NCBI RefSeq assembly: GCF_009765705.1
Contig: NZ_LMUX01000017.1
Coordinates: 186,001-250,000 of the forward strand
Reading direction: 5' to 3'
DNA: 64,000 nt
DNA from: Burkholderia sp. L27(2015)
Lineage (GTDB): Bacteria > Pseudomonadota > Gammaproteobacteria > Burkholderiales > Burkholderiaceae
Shown here: positions 26,539 to 34,714 of the stretch, piece by piece
Position numbering within the stretch: the first letter of the stretch is position 1
Layout: each line of letters begins with the position of its first letter
The notes under the pieces: generated by a model
The model's database searches: none
Seen by the model: the letters and a program-made list of their open reading frames with translations, nothing else
What the model was told of the DNA's origin: nothing
Made by a program: the position numbers and the translations under genes

Positions 26539-27576
26539 ATGATTTATCCGTGGCAACACGACGACTGGACCCGTATTCAAGCGCTACGCAGCCACTGGCC
26601 GCACGCGCTGCTGCTGCATGGCCAGGCCGGCATCGGCAAAGCCGAGTTTGCACGCCACGTGGCCCAGGGCCTGTTGTGCGAAACGCCGCTCGCCAACGGC
26701 GAGCCCTGCGGGCATTGCGTGGCATGCACTTGGTTTGCCCAAGGCAATCACCCCGATTATCGGATCGTCGTGCCCGAAAGCATGGCCGCCGAGCTCGCGC
26801 CCGGTAGTGTCGACGAGACCGCTGGCGAGTCGGTCGATAGCGAGTCGGGGAAAAAGACCAAGACGCTGAGCCGCGAAATCAAGATCGAACAGGTCCGGGC
26901 TTTGCTCAGCTTTTGCGCCGTGGGATCGCACCGGGGCGGCGCACGGGTTATCGTGCTGTACCCGGCTGAAGCCCTCAATGGCGCCGCAGCCAATGCCTTG
27001 CTCAAGACGCTCGAAGAGCCGCCGGCCGGTGTGGTGTTTTTGCTGGTGTCGGCGCGTCTCGATCGGTTGCTGCCCACGATCGTCAGCCGCTGCCGGCAAT
27101 GGCCATTGGCCGCACCCGCGCCCGAGGCGGCATTGGGTTGGCTAAAAGCGCAGGGCGTTGACGACGCCGCAGGCTTGTTGGCAGAGGCGGGCCAGGCGCC
27201 GCTGAGTGCGCTGGCGTTGGCGCGAGAGCCGAGTCACGTGTTGCGCCGTCAGACTTTGGAGCAGCTTGCGGCAGGCGCTGCCTGCGACGCGTTTGCATGC
27301 GGCGAAGCGCTGCAGAAAGCCCCCATCCCCCTGGTGCTGGGCTGGCTGCAACGCTGGCTGTTCGATTTGATGGCGGTCAAAAACGCCGGTCAAACACGTT
27401 ACTATCCGGCCGCGGCGGCAGCGCTCGCGCGATGCGCTGCGCAAGCCGATGCGATCCTGTTGGCGCGGTTTGTGCGGCAGGTCAATCGACAGCGTGCCGC
27501 GGAAAACCATCCGTTAAACGCGCGCCTCGTGATAGAAGAACTGATGCTCGCTTATCGAGACGTCTTTACGCATTAA
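26539..27576 (+). CDS. holB: DNA polymerase III delta-prime subunit
   Basis: 345 residues. AAA+ clamp-loader fold with Walker A-like GQAGIGKAEF (29-38), four zinc-ligand cysteines (Cys47, 57, 60, 63), the sensor/SRC region TIVSRCRQW, and ALLKTLEEPP. Part of the clamp loader with tau/gamma and delta. A hydrophilic insertion near residues 92-112 (Ser/Asp/Glu/Lys-rich, GESVDSESGKKTK) is unusual in this position. It is followed by a three-unit repeat that copies its stop codon. Confidence 0.94.
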   Translation: MIYPWQHDDWTRIQALRSHWPHALLLHGQAGIGKAEFARHVAQGLLCETPLANGEPCGHCVACTWFAQGNHPDYRIVVPESMAAELAPGSVDETAGESVDSESGKKTKTLSREIKIEQVRALLSFCAVGSHRGGARVIVLYPAEALNGAAANALLKTLEEPPAGVVFLLVSARLDRLLPTIVSRCRQWPLAAPAPEAALGWLKAQGVDDAAGLLAEAGQAPLSALALAREPSHVLRRQTLEQLAAGAACDAFACGEALQKAPIPLVLGWLQRWLFDLMAVKNAGQTRYYPAAAAALARCAAQADAILLARFVRQVNRQRAAENHPLNARLVIEELMLAYRDVFTH

Positions 27577-27615
27577 ACGAAACAGCCTAAACGAACACGC
27601 ATAAGCGAACACACG
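27574..27615. repeat. Three 14-bp units starting on the holB stop codon
   Basis: Units TAAACGAAACAGCC (27574-27587), TAAACGAACACGCA (27588-27601) and TAAGCGAACACACG (27602-27615). The first TAA is the holB stop. Each copy repeats a TAA. The array fills nearly all of the gap to the next gene. Confidence 0.88.
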
Positions 27616-27624
27616 ACTAGCCCC

Positions 27625-28212
27625 ATGCTGCCTCTAAACAATCCCAATCCGGACGTTTCAAACCCTCTTGCCCGGCCGCTGCCCGCGCATTTGCGATTAC
27701 GCGATGCAACGCTCGCCGATCTGCCGGCCATCGTCGACATTTATAACTCCACCGTGCCGATGCGTACCGTCACGGCCGACACCGAGCCGGTATCGACCGA
27801 AAGCCGCCTGCCATGGTTTCACGCGCACGGGCCGCAGACACGGCCGTTGTGGGTCGCGCAGCGCACCGATACCGACCAACTCGACGGCTGGGTCAGCTTT
27901 TCCGACTTCTATGGCCGACCCGCTTACCGGGCGACCGCCGAAGTCAGTATTTATCTGGCAGAAACCGCGCGCGGCAGCGGGCTCGGGCGCACCTTGCTCG
28001 CACAGGCCTTGGCGGCGGCTCCAGGCCTTGGTATTTCAACCGTGCTCGGTTTTATTTTTGGCCACAACGAACCTAGCCTGCGCCTGTTCCGCAGCTTCGG
28101 CTTCACGCCCTGGGGCACGCTCGAGCGCGTCGCGGTGCTCGACGGTATCGAGCGCGACCTGATCATCATGGGTCGACGGGTCGACAACACGACGGGTCGA
28201 CAACACGATTAA
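27625..28212 (+). CDS. GNAT N-acetyltransferase (phosphinothricin acetyltransferase-like)
   Basis: 195 residues. [22 protein letters not shown] at the start and the acetyl-CoA site [23 protein letters not shown] (R/Q-x-x-G-x-G/A-like) identify a GNAT fold of the Pat/Bar type. The substrate is not known. It sits between holB and tatD, where many proteobacteria have pilZ. The final residues ([10 protein letters not shown]) are made by a 16-bp exact duplication at 28174-28205. Confidence 0.88.
   Translation: MLPLNNPNPDVSNPLARPLPAHLRLRDATLADLPAIVDIYNSTVPMRTVTADTEPVSTESRLPWFHAHGPQTRPLWVAQRTDTDQLDGWVSFSDFYGRPAYRATAEVSIYLAETARGSGLGRTLLAQALAAAPGLGISTVLGFIFGHNEPSLRLFRSFGFTPWGTLERVAVLDGIERDLIIMGRRVDNTTGRQHD
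28174..28205. repeat. Exact 16-bp tandem duplication at the 3' end of the GNAT gene
   Basis: CGACGGGTCGACAACA occurs at 28174-28189 and 28190-28205. Because 16 is not a multiple of three, the second copy is read in another frame and gives the gene a new C-terminus and stop. Confidence 0.9.
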
Positions 28213-28262
28213 ACCCGTTCTCCATGCGAGCACGCGGGTTTAACGCTTATAGGATTTGGACC

Positions 28263-29057
28263 ATGTTTATCGATTCGCATTGCCATATCAACTTCGAAGG
28301 ACTGGTCGAGCGACTCGATCAGTTGCTCGACAACATGCGGATGAATTCGGTAACCCACGCGCTGTGCGTGAGCGTCGATCTGGAATCTCTGCCGTCGGTA
28401 CTGGCGGTGGCCGAGCGTTACCCGAACATTTACGCTTCGGTCGGCGTACATCCGGACCACGAGAATTGCGCCGAACCGAGCGTCGCGCAACTGGTCGAAC
28501 TGTCGCAGCACCCGAAGGTCGTGGCGATCGGCGAGACCGGGCTCGATTACTACCGGCTCGAAGGACGCACGCTCGACGAAATGGAATGGCAGCGCGAGCG
28601 TTTTCGCACGCATATCCGCGCCGCACGGGCAGTCGACAAACCGTTGATCATCCACACGCGCTCGTCGGCCGAAGACACGTTGCGCATTATGCGCGAGGAA
28701 GGCGCCGATGCACCGGGCGGCGTGATGCATTGTTTCACCGAGAGCTGGGAGGTCGCGCAGGGCGCCTTGGCGTTGAATTTTTATATTTCGATTTCGGGCA
28801 TCGTGACATTCAAGAGCGCGACACAACTGCAGGACGTTGCACGCCGCGTGCCGCTCGAACGATTGCTGATCGAAACAGATTCGCCGTATCTGGCGCCGGT
28901 GCCGTTTCGGGGCAAGACCAATGAGCCGGCTTATGTCAGCCATGTTGGGCGTTTCATGGCAAAACTGCGCGAAAGCTCGGATGAAGCGATTGGAACTGCC
29001 ACCAGCCAGAATTTCTTCAATCTTTTCAAACCGTTGGAGCTTGTTTCAATGATTTGA
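28263..29057 (+). CDS. tatD: TatD family metal-dependent DNase
   Basis: 264 residues from ATG 28263 (MFIDSHCHINFEGL). Metal ligands are visible: HCH near the N-terminus, E in IGETGLDYYR, H in IHTRSS, H in GVMHCFTES, and D in LIETDSPYLAPVPFRGK. Cytoplasmic Mg-dependent nuclease involved in DNA fragment processing and repair. Follows the GNAT gene with a 50-bp gap. Confidence 0.94.
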   Translation: MFIDSHCHINFEGLVERLDQLLDNMRMNSVTHALCVSVDLESLPSVLAVAERYPNIYASVGVHPDHENCAEPSVAQLVELSQHPKVVAIGETGLDYYRLEGRTLDEMEWQRERFRTHIRAARAVDKPLIIHTRSSAEDTLRIMREEGADAPGGVMHCFTESWEVAQGALALNFYISISGIVTFKSATQLQDVARRVPLERLLIETDSPYLAPVPFRGKTNEPAYVSHVGRFMAKLRESSDEAIGTATSQNFFNLFKPLELVSMI

Positions 29058-29132
29058 CCTTAAGCTTCAACGACGCGGGGCGAGCACACTTCTGAAGCCA
29101 GAATTAAATCTATATAAATCATAAGGTTAGAT

Positions 29133-29903
29133 ATGATTATGCAAGTAATATCTCAAATAAAAGCTTTGTGCGCAATCGCGCGCAATCGCGTGGCTCGTAC
29201 TTGTAGCCCGCGTCGGAAGGCTGTACAGGCACTGGCCATCGCAGCCGCCATGCTGCTGCATGCGGATTTCGCCGCAGCGCTTTCACCCGTCGAGCAGTTG
29301 GTCAAGGACGCAACGTTTAACGACGTCAAAGGCGTCAAACAAGCGATAGCAAAAGGCATGGACCCGAACACCGTGGACAAAACCGGGACGCCGCTATTGA
29401 TGATCGCCGCGCGCGAAAAATCCGACGACGTCGCGATACTGCTGATCAACAACCCGAAAACCGATGTCGACGCGCTGGATGCAGCCCAAGAGAATGCATT
29501 GATGTTCGCCGCGCTCAACAACGACTTGCCGCTGGTCAAGGCGTTGATCGACAAGGACGCGGAAGTCAACAAACAGGGCTGGACGCCGCTGCATTACGCG
29601 GCCACTTCGAGCGCTGACGAGATCATCAAGCTATTGCTCGATGAGTCCGCGTATGTGGACGCCGCCTCGCCCAATGGCACCACGCCGTTGATGATGGCAG
29701 CCCGGGCCGGGTCGGTTTCGACCGTTAATGTCCTGTTGGATGGCGGAGCCGATCCCACGCTGAAGAACCAACTGGGCATCAGTGCCGCCGATTTTGCGCG
29801 GCAAAATAACAATACCGATCTGGCCAATGCGCTGGATGCACGAGCGCACGAGGTGCTTGATCAGCGCGCGAAGAAAGCCGCTGCACCGAAGACGGGCGGC
29901 TAA
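29133..29903 (+). CDS. Ankyrin repeat protein, exported
   Basis: 256 residues. A signal sequence lies at about residues 28-50 (ALAIAAAMLLHADFAAA), later than usual because of a 25-residue basic leader; a start closer to the hydrophobic core was not found. Five ankyrin repeats follow (about 70-235), e.g. GWTPLHYAATSSADEIIKLLLD and GTTPLMMAARAGSVSTVNVLLDGGADP. Likely periplasmic protein-protein interaction module. AAGG is six bases before ATG 29133. It follows tatD in the same direction. Confidence 0.9.
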   Translation: MIMQVISQIKALCAIARNRVARTCSPRRKAVQALAIAAAMLLHADFAAALSPVEQLVKDATFNDVKGVKQAIAKGMDPNTVDKTGTPLLMIAAREKSDDVAILLINNPKTDVDALDAAQENALMFAALNNDLPLVKALIDKDAEVNKQGWTPLHYAATSSADEIIKLLLDESAYVDAASPNGTTPLMMAARAGSVSTVNVLLDGGADPTLKNQLGISAADFARQNNNTDLANALDARAHEVLDQRAKKAAAPKTGG

Positions 29904-30029
29904 GGAAGTTTTTATTGCCATCGCCGCGATGAAAAATGTTTCCTGATTGTAGGAGGGCTGTAATACGATAGCGTCGCCCCGGTCAAGTCGGAAAACCGAC
30001 AAGACTCAACTATCCAGCCCGTCCGGACC

Positions 30030-32483
30030 ATGCGTGATGTTCTCTATGGCGAACCGGATCAGCATACTGGCGCATCGATGCGGACAGCGACTCTCGATCT
30101 CCTCCATCTCATAACAACCGCAATCCGTTGGGGTGACCCGGGCGCCGCGTATCGACCGCGTCGTCCTGGTCGGTGGGCCAGGATTGTGGCCATATTTGCG
30201 GCCCTGGCCCTGGCTAGCTCCGTCGCGACCGCCAGCGACCAGCTCGCAGGACGCAGCGTGCGTGCGCCAACGTTTGCGTTTTACTATGGCGCCAATCCGC
30301 CCGTGGCCGAGCTTTCCTCATTCGATGCGGTCGCGGTCGAGCCGACCAGCAGTTTCGATCCGCGTCAGGCGCAGACACCGAATACCGCATGGTTTGCGTA
30401 TGTCAGCGTCGGCGAGGTGCTGGCAAGCGCGGATTATTTCAAAGACATTCCGAAGGACTGGCTGGTTGGCTCCAACTCGGCCTGGAACTCCGCCGTGGTG
30501 AACCAGACGGCACCCGGCTGGCCGCAGTTTTACGTCAATCATGTGATCGCGCCGCTATGGGACAAAGGCTATCGAGGCTTTTTCCTCGACACCCTCGATT
30601 CCTATCAGCTTTACGCCAAAACCGATGCCGATCGCGCCAGCGCACAAGCCGGGCTGGTAGCGGTCGTCAACGCCATCAAGCACCGCTATCCGCGCGCGCG
30701 GCTGATCTTCAATCGCGGTTTCGAAATCCTTCCGCAAGTTCATGAGCAGGTCTATGCGGTAGCTTTCGAGTCGCTGTTCCAAGGCTGGAATCAGGCGGAT
30801 AAACGCTACGCCGAGGTGCCGCAAGCGGACCGCGACTGGCTGATGGCACAAGTCAAGATGGTCAACAGCTATGGCTTGCCCGCGATCGCTATCGACTATT
30901 GCGCGCCGGGTGACCGCGACTGCGCCCGCGCCACGGCGACGAAGATCAAGGCGTTGGGCGTAATCCCCTACATCACCGATCCGCTATTAAGTACTGTCGG
31001 GCTCGGCTCGATCGAAACGATGCCACGTAGTGTGCTGGTCTTGCAGGACGGATTGCCCACGGCAGGTCCAGAAGCTTCTGCGGGTCTACGGACTTCCGAC
31101 GGGCCGCATTCGCTTTCCGCTGCGCTCGGTTACCTCGGCTATCGGACCGAATTCGCCGACATCGCGCAGCCGTTGCCCGATGACGTGAGCCGCGATCGCT
31201 ACGCCGGCATCGTGGTCCGAATGAACAGCGACTCGCCGCGCCCGGACGCGCTGCGCGCCTGGATTACGCACGCGACTGATGCGGGCCTGCCGATCGCGAT
31301 GCTCGACCGTTCGATTGTGCCGCCCGTCGCATCGTTGCAGCAGGCCTTGCGTCTGCCGTCGATGCCGGTGCCGGACATCACCACCGAGAACGGTCGTCGC
31401 CTGATGACTGCGCGCGTCGATGGCGACGGGTTTACGAGCAAAGCCGCATTCAAGGATGCGTGGGGCAGTGTTTATTCGGGCGACGTTCTCTATCGCGTGA
31501 TACAGAAATACGGTTTCCCGACCACGGTTTCGGTCGTCGACAATGCGAGTTCAAACGAAGATCCGCTCAAGACATTGACGCCCGCCTTGCGCGCCACGGC
31601 GAAAAAAATATTCGCGCTACCCAACGTCGAGATGGCCGCTCATTCGTCTTCCGATTCGTCTTCCAGCGCATCTTCCACGACGGTCAACGGCAATGGCGCA
31701 CCCACCATGCTGTCGCGGCTAGGGTCGCTCTCCGGTCTTGATAGCGCGCTCGCGACGTTTCAACGGACCGACGAGCCTATCCGTTTCGAGCCTGTGGATG
31801 TGCGTTACTCGATGCTAGCAGGGAGCCAGTACGCTTTCGTACAAACACTAGATACGATGTACGACACGCTGTCCCGCCAGCCGCTCAATCCTATTTTTTC
31901 ATCGGAATATGCTGCCAAAGCCATCGACTTCGACCGCGTAGCGATCGCTCGGGACGGGGATACATGGCAAGTCCGCGACGCTGGTTATTTGCGTACGGTG
32001 CGGCTCGCGCCGGGCCAGGCGCCTGAGTTGGCCGATAGCGTCGGTGTGGCTGGCTACGCGCCAGGACCGGGAGGCGTCTACGTCAATCTCACCGGAGCTC
32101 AGGCTCGTTTCAACGTGATCGAGACGCGCGCCGGGATGCCCGACCCGAACGCGGGAATTGCCTATCTCCAGCAGGCCAACGGCTCGATCGCCGATTTCAC
32201 ACGCAAGCCGAACGGTTTGAGCTTCGACTTGCGCACTTACGTGGCACCCAACTTTACGCTCGCCAACGCGCGAGCTTGCCGCGTGACCGCCAACGGCCGT
32301 ACGCTCAACCCGCTCGCGCCTAAAGCCGAGGCGGGCGGGACGACGGAGGTGGCAACGGGGGTGGCAACGGGGGTGGCAACGGGGGTGGCAACGGGGGTGG
32401 CAACTTACGCGCTCAAGCGAGTCATGGAAAACACGAACAAGCCAGGGCAGGTGACCCGGATCGATGTGGAATGCGCGGGCTGA
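30030..32483 (+). CDS. PelA-like GH114 hydrolase with a defective deacetylase domain
   Basis: 817 residues. A signal/membrane segment lies at about 50-68. Residues about 75-320 resemble the GH114 endo-alpha-1,4-polygalactosaminidase (WFAYVSVGEV, GYRGFFLDTLDSY, VYAVAFESLFQGWN, AIAIDYC). The C-terminal half matches the PelA deacetylase region: ARVDGDGF retains Asp464 and Asp466. The zinc motif expected as HxxxH about 72 residues later reads HSSSD at 538-542, inside a Ser-rich 12-bp array. The protein is then shorter than P. aeruginosa PelA (948 residues, from memory). The GH part may work; the deacetylase probably does not. No pelB-pelG genes are in the window. Confidence 0.8.
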   Translation: MRDVLYGEPDQHTGASMRTATLDLLHLITTAIRWGDPGAAYRPRRPGRWARIVAIFAALALASSVATASDQLAGRSVRAPTFAFYYGANPPVAELSSFDAVAVEPTSSFDPRQAQTPNTAWFAYVSVGEVLASADYFKDIPKDWLVGSNSAWNSAVVNQTAPGWPQFYVNHVIAPLWDKGYRGFFLDTLDSYQLYAKTDADRASAQAGLVAVVNAIKHRYPRARLIFNRGFEILPQVHEQVYAVAFESLFQGWNQADKRYAEVPQADRDWLMAQVKMVNSYGLPAIAIDYCAPGDRDCARATATKIKALGVIPYITDPLLSTVGLGSIETMPRSVLVLQDGLPTAGPEASAGLRTSDGPHSLSAALGYLGYRTEFADIAQPLPDDVSRDRYAGIVVRMNSDSPRPDALRAWITHATDAGLPIAMLDRSIVPPVASLQQALRLPSMPVPDITTENGRRLMTARVDGDGFTSKAAFKDAWGSVYSGDVLYRVIQKYGFPTTVSVVDNASSNEDPLKTLTPALRATAKKIFALPNVEMAAHSSSDSSSSASSTTVNGNGAPTMLSRLGSLSGLDSALATFQRTDEPIRFEPVDVRYSMLAGSQYAFVQTLDTMYDTLSRQPLNPIFSSEYAAKAIDFDRVAIARDGDTWQVRDAGYLRTVRLAPGQAPELADSVGVAGYAPGPGGVYVNLTGAQARFNVIETRAGMPDPNAGIAYLQQANGSIADFTRKPNGLSFDLRTYVAPNFTLANARACRVTANGRTLNPLAPKAEAGGTTEVATGVATGVATGVATGVATYALKRVMENTNKPGQVTRIDVECAG
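31644..31679. repeat. In-frame 12-bp array replacing the PelA zinc motif
   Basis: Units TCGTCTTCCGAT (31644-31655), TCGTCTTCCAGC (31656-31667) and GCATCTTCCACG (31668-31679). They encode SSSDSSSSASST directly after His538. Confidence 0.85.
32348..32404. repeat. In-frame 12-bp perfect array near the end of the PelA-like gene
   Basis: Four identical units GGTGGCAACGGG (32348-32359, 32360-32371, 32372-32383, 32384-32395) and a partial fifth to 32404. They encode VATG repeats. This is the purest array of the window, so recent. Confidence 0.95.
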
Positions 32484-32499
32484 ACGCCCGAAGGCTGCT

Positions 32500-32525
32500 T
32501 CAATCAGCCCGCTAAATCAGCCCGG
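32500..32525. repeat. 13-bp duplication around the ctaG-like stop codon
   Basis: TCAATCAGCCCGC (32500-32512) and TAAATCAGCCCGG (32513-32525). The minus-strand stop of the CtaG-like gene (TCA at 32517-32519) is copied at 32504-32506. Confidence 0.75.
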
Positions 32526-33395
32526 CTCCGAAGCCGCTGGCGCGCTAGGCAAACCCGGACGCAACGCGGGCCGCTTTGTTCGCCGCGAACGGATACGCCC
32601 GCGTTCCGACAAGCGCATTAACTGTCGCAACGCCAGCATCGCGCCAATAGCCTCGAGCAGCGCCGCGGGCACCCACATGATCAATCCACCCAGGCTTTGG
32701 TCGACCAGCGGCGCCATGTTATAAGCGCGCCCGCACAGAGAAAAGATTGGATACAGATCAGTCTGCGTGAAGGTGATATAAGCACCGGCGATGATCTGCG
32801 GTGTCATCGTGATGGCGGGCGACATCACTCGCATCCCGGGACGCATGCGCCCGGGCGGGCTGGGCCGGTGGTCCAATAGCATGTACCAATACATCAAACC
32901 GCTGATGGAGACCGACCAGTTCATCAAGACGTAGAGTCGCCAGTCGAGCATCGAGACGAACTGGATCGAAGGCACCAGCCATATCAGCACCGAAATCAGG
33001 AACAGCAGCGATACCAGCGTCGGGTTCATGACCACGGCACTGGTGCGGCGCCATGCCGTCGTGTGTTCAGCTCGACGCAGGGCAGTACGCCAGCGGCGTG
33101 GCAGGCCTGCGCGCATCACCATTCCGGGAAAAGCGGACATGATGATCAACGGAGCCAGGTGGTGCAGGACCAGATGCTGGATCCGGTGCATGAAGAACTC
33201 ATGCTCGGCGTAGTAATCGAGACGGGTGTGCAACGAGAGATAAAAAAGTGCAAAACCGGTCCAGAACGCGATTTGCCGAGCGACGCTGACCGCCTGGCGC
33301 CGACTGCCGCGCAGGAACAATAGCCCCGCCGCGATAAACAGCAGGACCAGAGGCGGGGACGGTTCCCAAGGGGTCAGGAGATCAAGCAAGGACAT
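32517..33395 (-). CDS. Cytochrome c oxidase assembly protein, CtaG/Caa3_CtaG-like membrane protein
   Basis: 292 residues from ATG 33395 (MSLLDLLTPWEPSPPLVLLF). Seven or so hydrophobic segments; family elements include HEFFMHRIQHLVLHHLAPLI (His-rich, possible metal site), MNPTLVSLLFLISVLIWLVPSIQF and the conserved DQSLGGLIMWVPAALL. The family (CtaG of Bacillus, not the copper chaperone Cox11) supports assembly of haem-copper oxidases. The final 30 residues are basic and Pro/Ala-rich. A longer frame to 33482 was rejected for lack of family sequence. Confidence 0.85.
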   Translation of the reverse strand: MSLLDLLTPWEPSPPLVLLFIAAGLLFLRGSRRQAVSVARQIAFWTGFALFYLSLHTRLDYYAEHEFFMHRIQHLVLHHLAPLIIMSAFPGMVMRAGLPRRWRTALRRAEHTTAWRRTSAVVMNPTLVSLLFLISVLIWLVPSIQFVSMLDWRLYVLMNWSVSISGLMYWYMLLDHRPSPPGRMRPGMRVMSPAITMTPQIIAGAYITFTQTDLYPIFSLCGRAYNMAPLVDQSLGGLIMWVPAALLEAIGAMLALRQLMRLSERGRIRSRRTKRPALRPGLPSAPAASEPG

Positions 33396-33529
33396 GGAGA
33401 TTGCGCTGCGACCCTGGCGGGACGCGATACCGGTGAAAGTCGTCCGCCATTTTACCAGTGCGCACGACGATAGGCGCAGCATGCGGGTATTTGCCGCAGA
33501 ATCGGCCGATCGGGGTGCAGCGGGACGGG

Positions 33530-33599
33530 CAAACGCGTGGCGAACTCACGGCGAACTCACCGCAAATGCGGGGCAAATCTGCCGCAAATTCGTGGCCAA
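33530..33599. repeat. Degenerate 10-12 bp repeats upstream of ctaG-like and downstream of tdh
   Basis: GGCGAACTCAC occurs twice in tandem from 33539, followed by CGCAAATGCGGGGCAAATCTGCCGCAAATTCG-like copies (GCAAAT three times within 30 bp). The whole 33396-33611 spacer has no credible gene. Confidence 0.6.
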
Positions 33600-33632
33600 C
33601 CCGCTACCGGATCAAGCCGTCGCGGTAGCGGG
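33600..33632 (-). terminator. Strong hairpin at the tdh stop codon
   Basis: Perfect 10-bp arms CCCGCTACCG (33600-33609) and CGGTAGCGGG (33623-33632) with a 13-base loop holding the tdh stop codon (33612-33614). No T-tract follows on the minus strand, so it may protect the mRNA 3' end, or act with Rho, instead of terminating by itself. Confidence 0.55.
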
Positions 33633-34661
33633 CGAGCCGGTCCAATCCAGAATGACTTTGCCGCTTTGCCCCGATAGCATTGCCGCAAATCCGGCCTCGT
33701 AATCATCGACCGAGAAGCGATGCGTGATGATAGGCGAGAGGTCCAGTCCGCTTTGCAGCATCGCGACCATCTTGTACCAGGTCTCGAACATCTCACGTCC
33801 GTAGATGCCTTTGATCTCCAGGCCCTTGAAGATCACCTGGTTCCAGTCGATCGCGGTATTGGACGGCGGAATGCCCAATAGCGCGATTTTGCCGCCGTGA
33901 TTCATGTGTTCCAGCATATCGACGAACGCGCTCGGCACGCCCGACATTTCGAGGCCCACGTCGAAACCCTCGGTCATCTTCAGGTCGGCCATGACGTCGC
34001 GCAAAGGGGTCTGCGTCACGTTGACAGCTCGTGTGGCGCCCATCTTGCGTGCCAAGTCGAGCCGGTATTCATTCACGTCGGTAATCACCACGTTGCGGGC
34101 ACCGACATGGCGTGCAATCGCGACCGCCATGATGCCGATCGGCCCCGCACCGGTAATCAGCACATCTTCGCCGACGAGGTTGAATGACAGTGCGGTATGG
34201 GTCGCGTTGCCGAACGGGTCGAAAATCGATGCCATTTCGTCGGAAATATCGTCGGGGATGTGGAATGCGTTGAAAGCCGGGATCACGAGATACTCGGCGA
34301 ATGCGCCCTCGCGATTCACGCCCACGCCAACCGTGTTACGGCACAAATGGCGCCGCCCAGCACGGCAGTTGCGACAAAATCCGCAGGTAATGTGGCCCTC
34401 ACCGGAAACCCGGTCGCCGAGCTTGAATCCGCGCACCTCCTGGCCCATTTCGACGATTTCGCCGACATATTCGTGGCCGACGTGCATCGGGACCGGCACC
34501 GTCTGGCGGGCCCATTCGTCCCATTTCCAGATATGGATATCGGTGCCGCAAATCGCGGTTTTACGGATGCGTATCATCACATCGTTGTGCCCGACCTCGG
34601 GTTTCTTCACGCGGGTCAGCGTGAGACCGGGCGCGGCTTCTAGTTTGGCAAGTGCTCTCAT
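33612..34661 (-). CDS. tdh: L-threonine 3-dehydrogenase
   Basis: 349 residues from ATG 34661. Zinc-dependent medium-chain dehydrogenase with catalytic Cys38/Thr40 ([12 protein letters not shown]), GHEYVGEI, the structural zinc region [15 protein letters not shown], and GAGPIGIMA for NAD. Oxidises threonine to 2-amino-3-ketobutyrate. It is 53 bp downstream of kbl, whose product takes the next step, so the two form an operon. GGGAG lies before the chosen start; an upstream ATG at 34676 gives five extra residues. Confidence 0.96.
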   Translation of the reverse strand: MRALAKLEAAPGLTLTRVKKPEVGHNDVMIRIRKTAICGTDIHIWKWDEWARQTVPVPMHVGHEYVGEIVEMGQEVRGFKLGDRVSGEGHITCGFCRNCRAGRRHLCRNTVGVGVNREGAFAEYLVIPAFNAFHIPDDISDEMASIFDPFGNATHTALSFNLVGEDVLITGAGPIGIMAVAIARHVGARNVVITDVNEYRLDLARKMGATRAVNVTQTPLRDVMADLKMTEGFDVGLEMSGVPSAFVDMLEHMNHGGKIALLGIPPSNTAIDWNQVIFKGLEIKGIYGREMFETWYKMVAMLQSGLDLSPIITHRFSVDDYEAGFAAMLSGQSGKVILDWTGSPATATA

Positions 34662-34714
34662 GTAGAGGGCTCCCATTCAGTGCTGAGGGTAATAATGCGG
34701 TGACGCCCGGCGCG

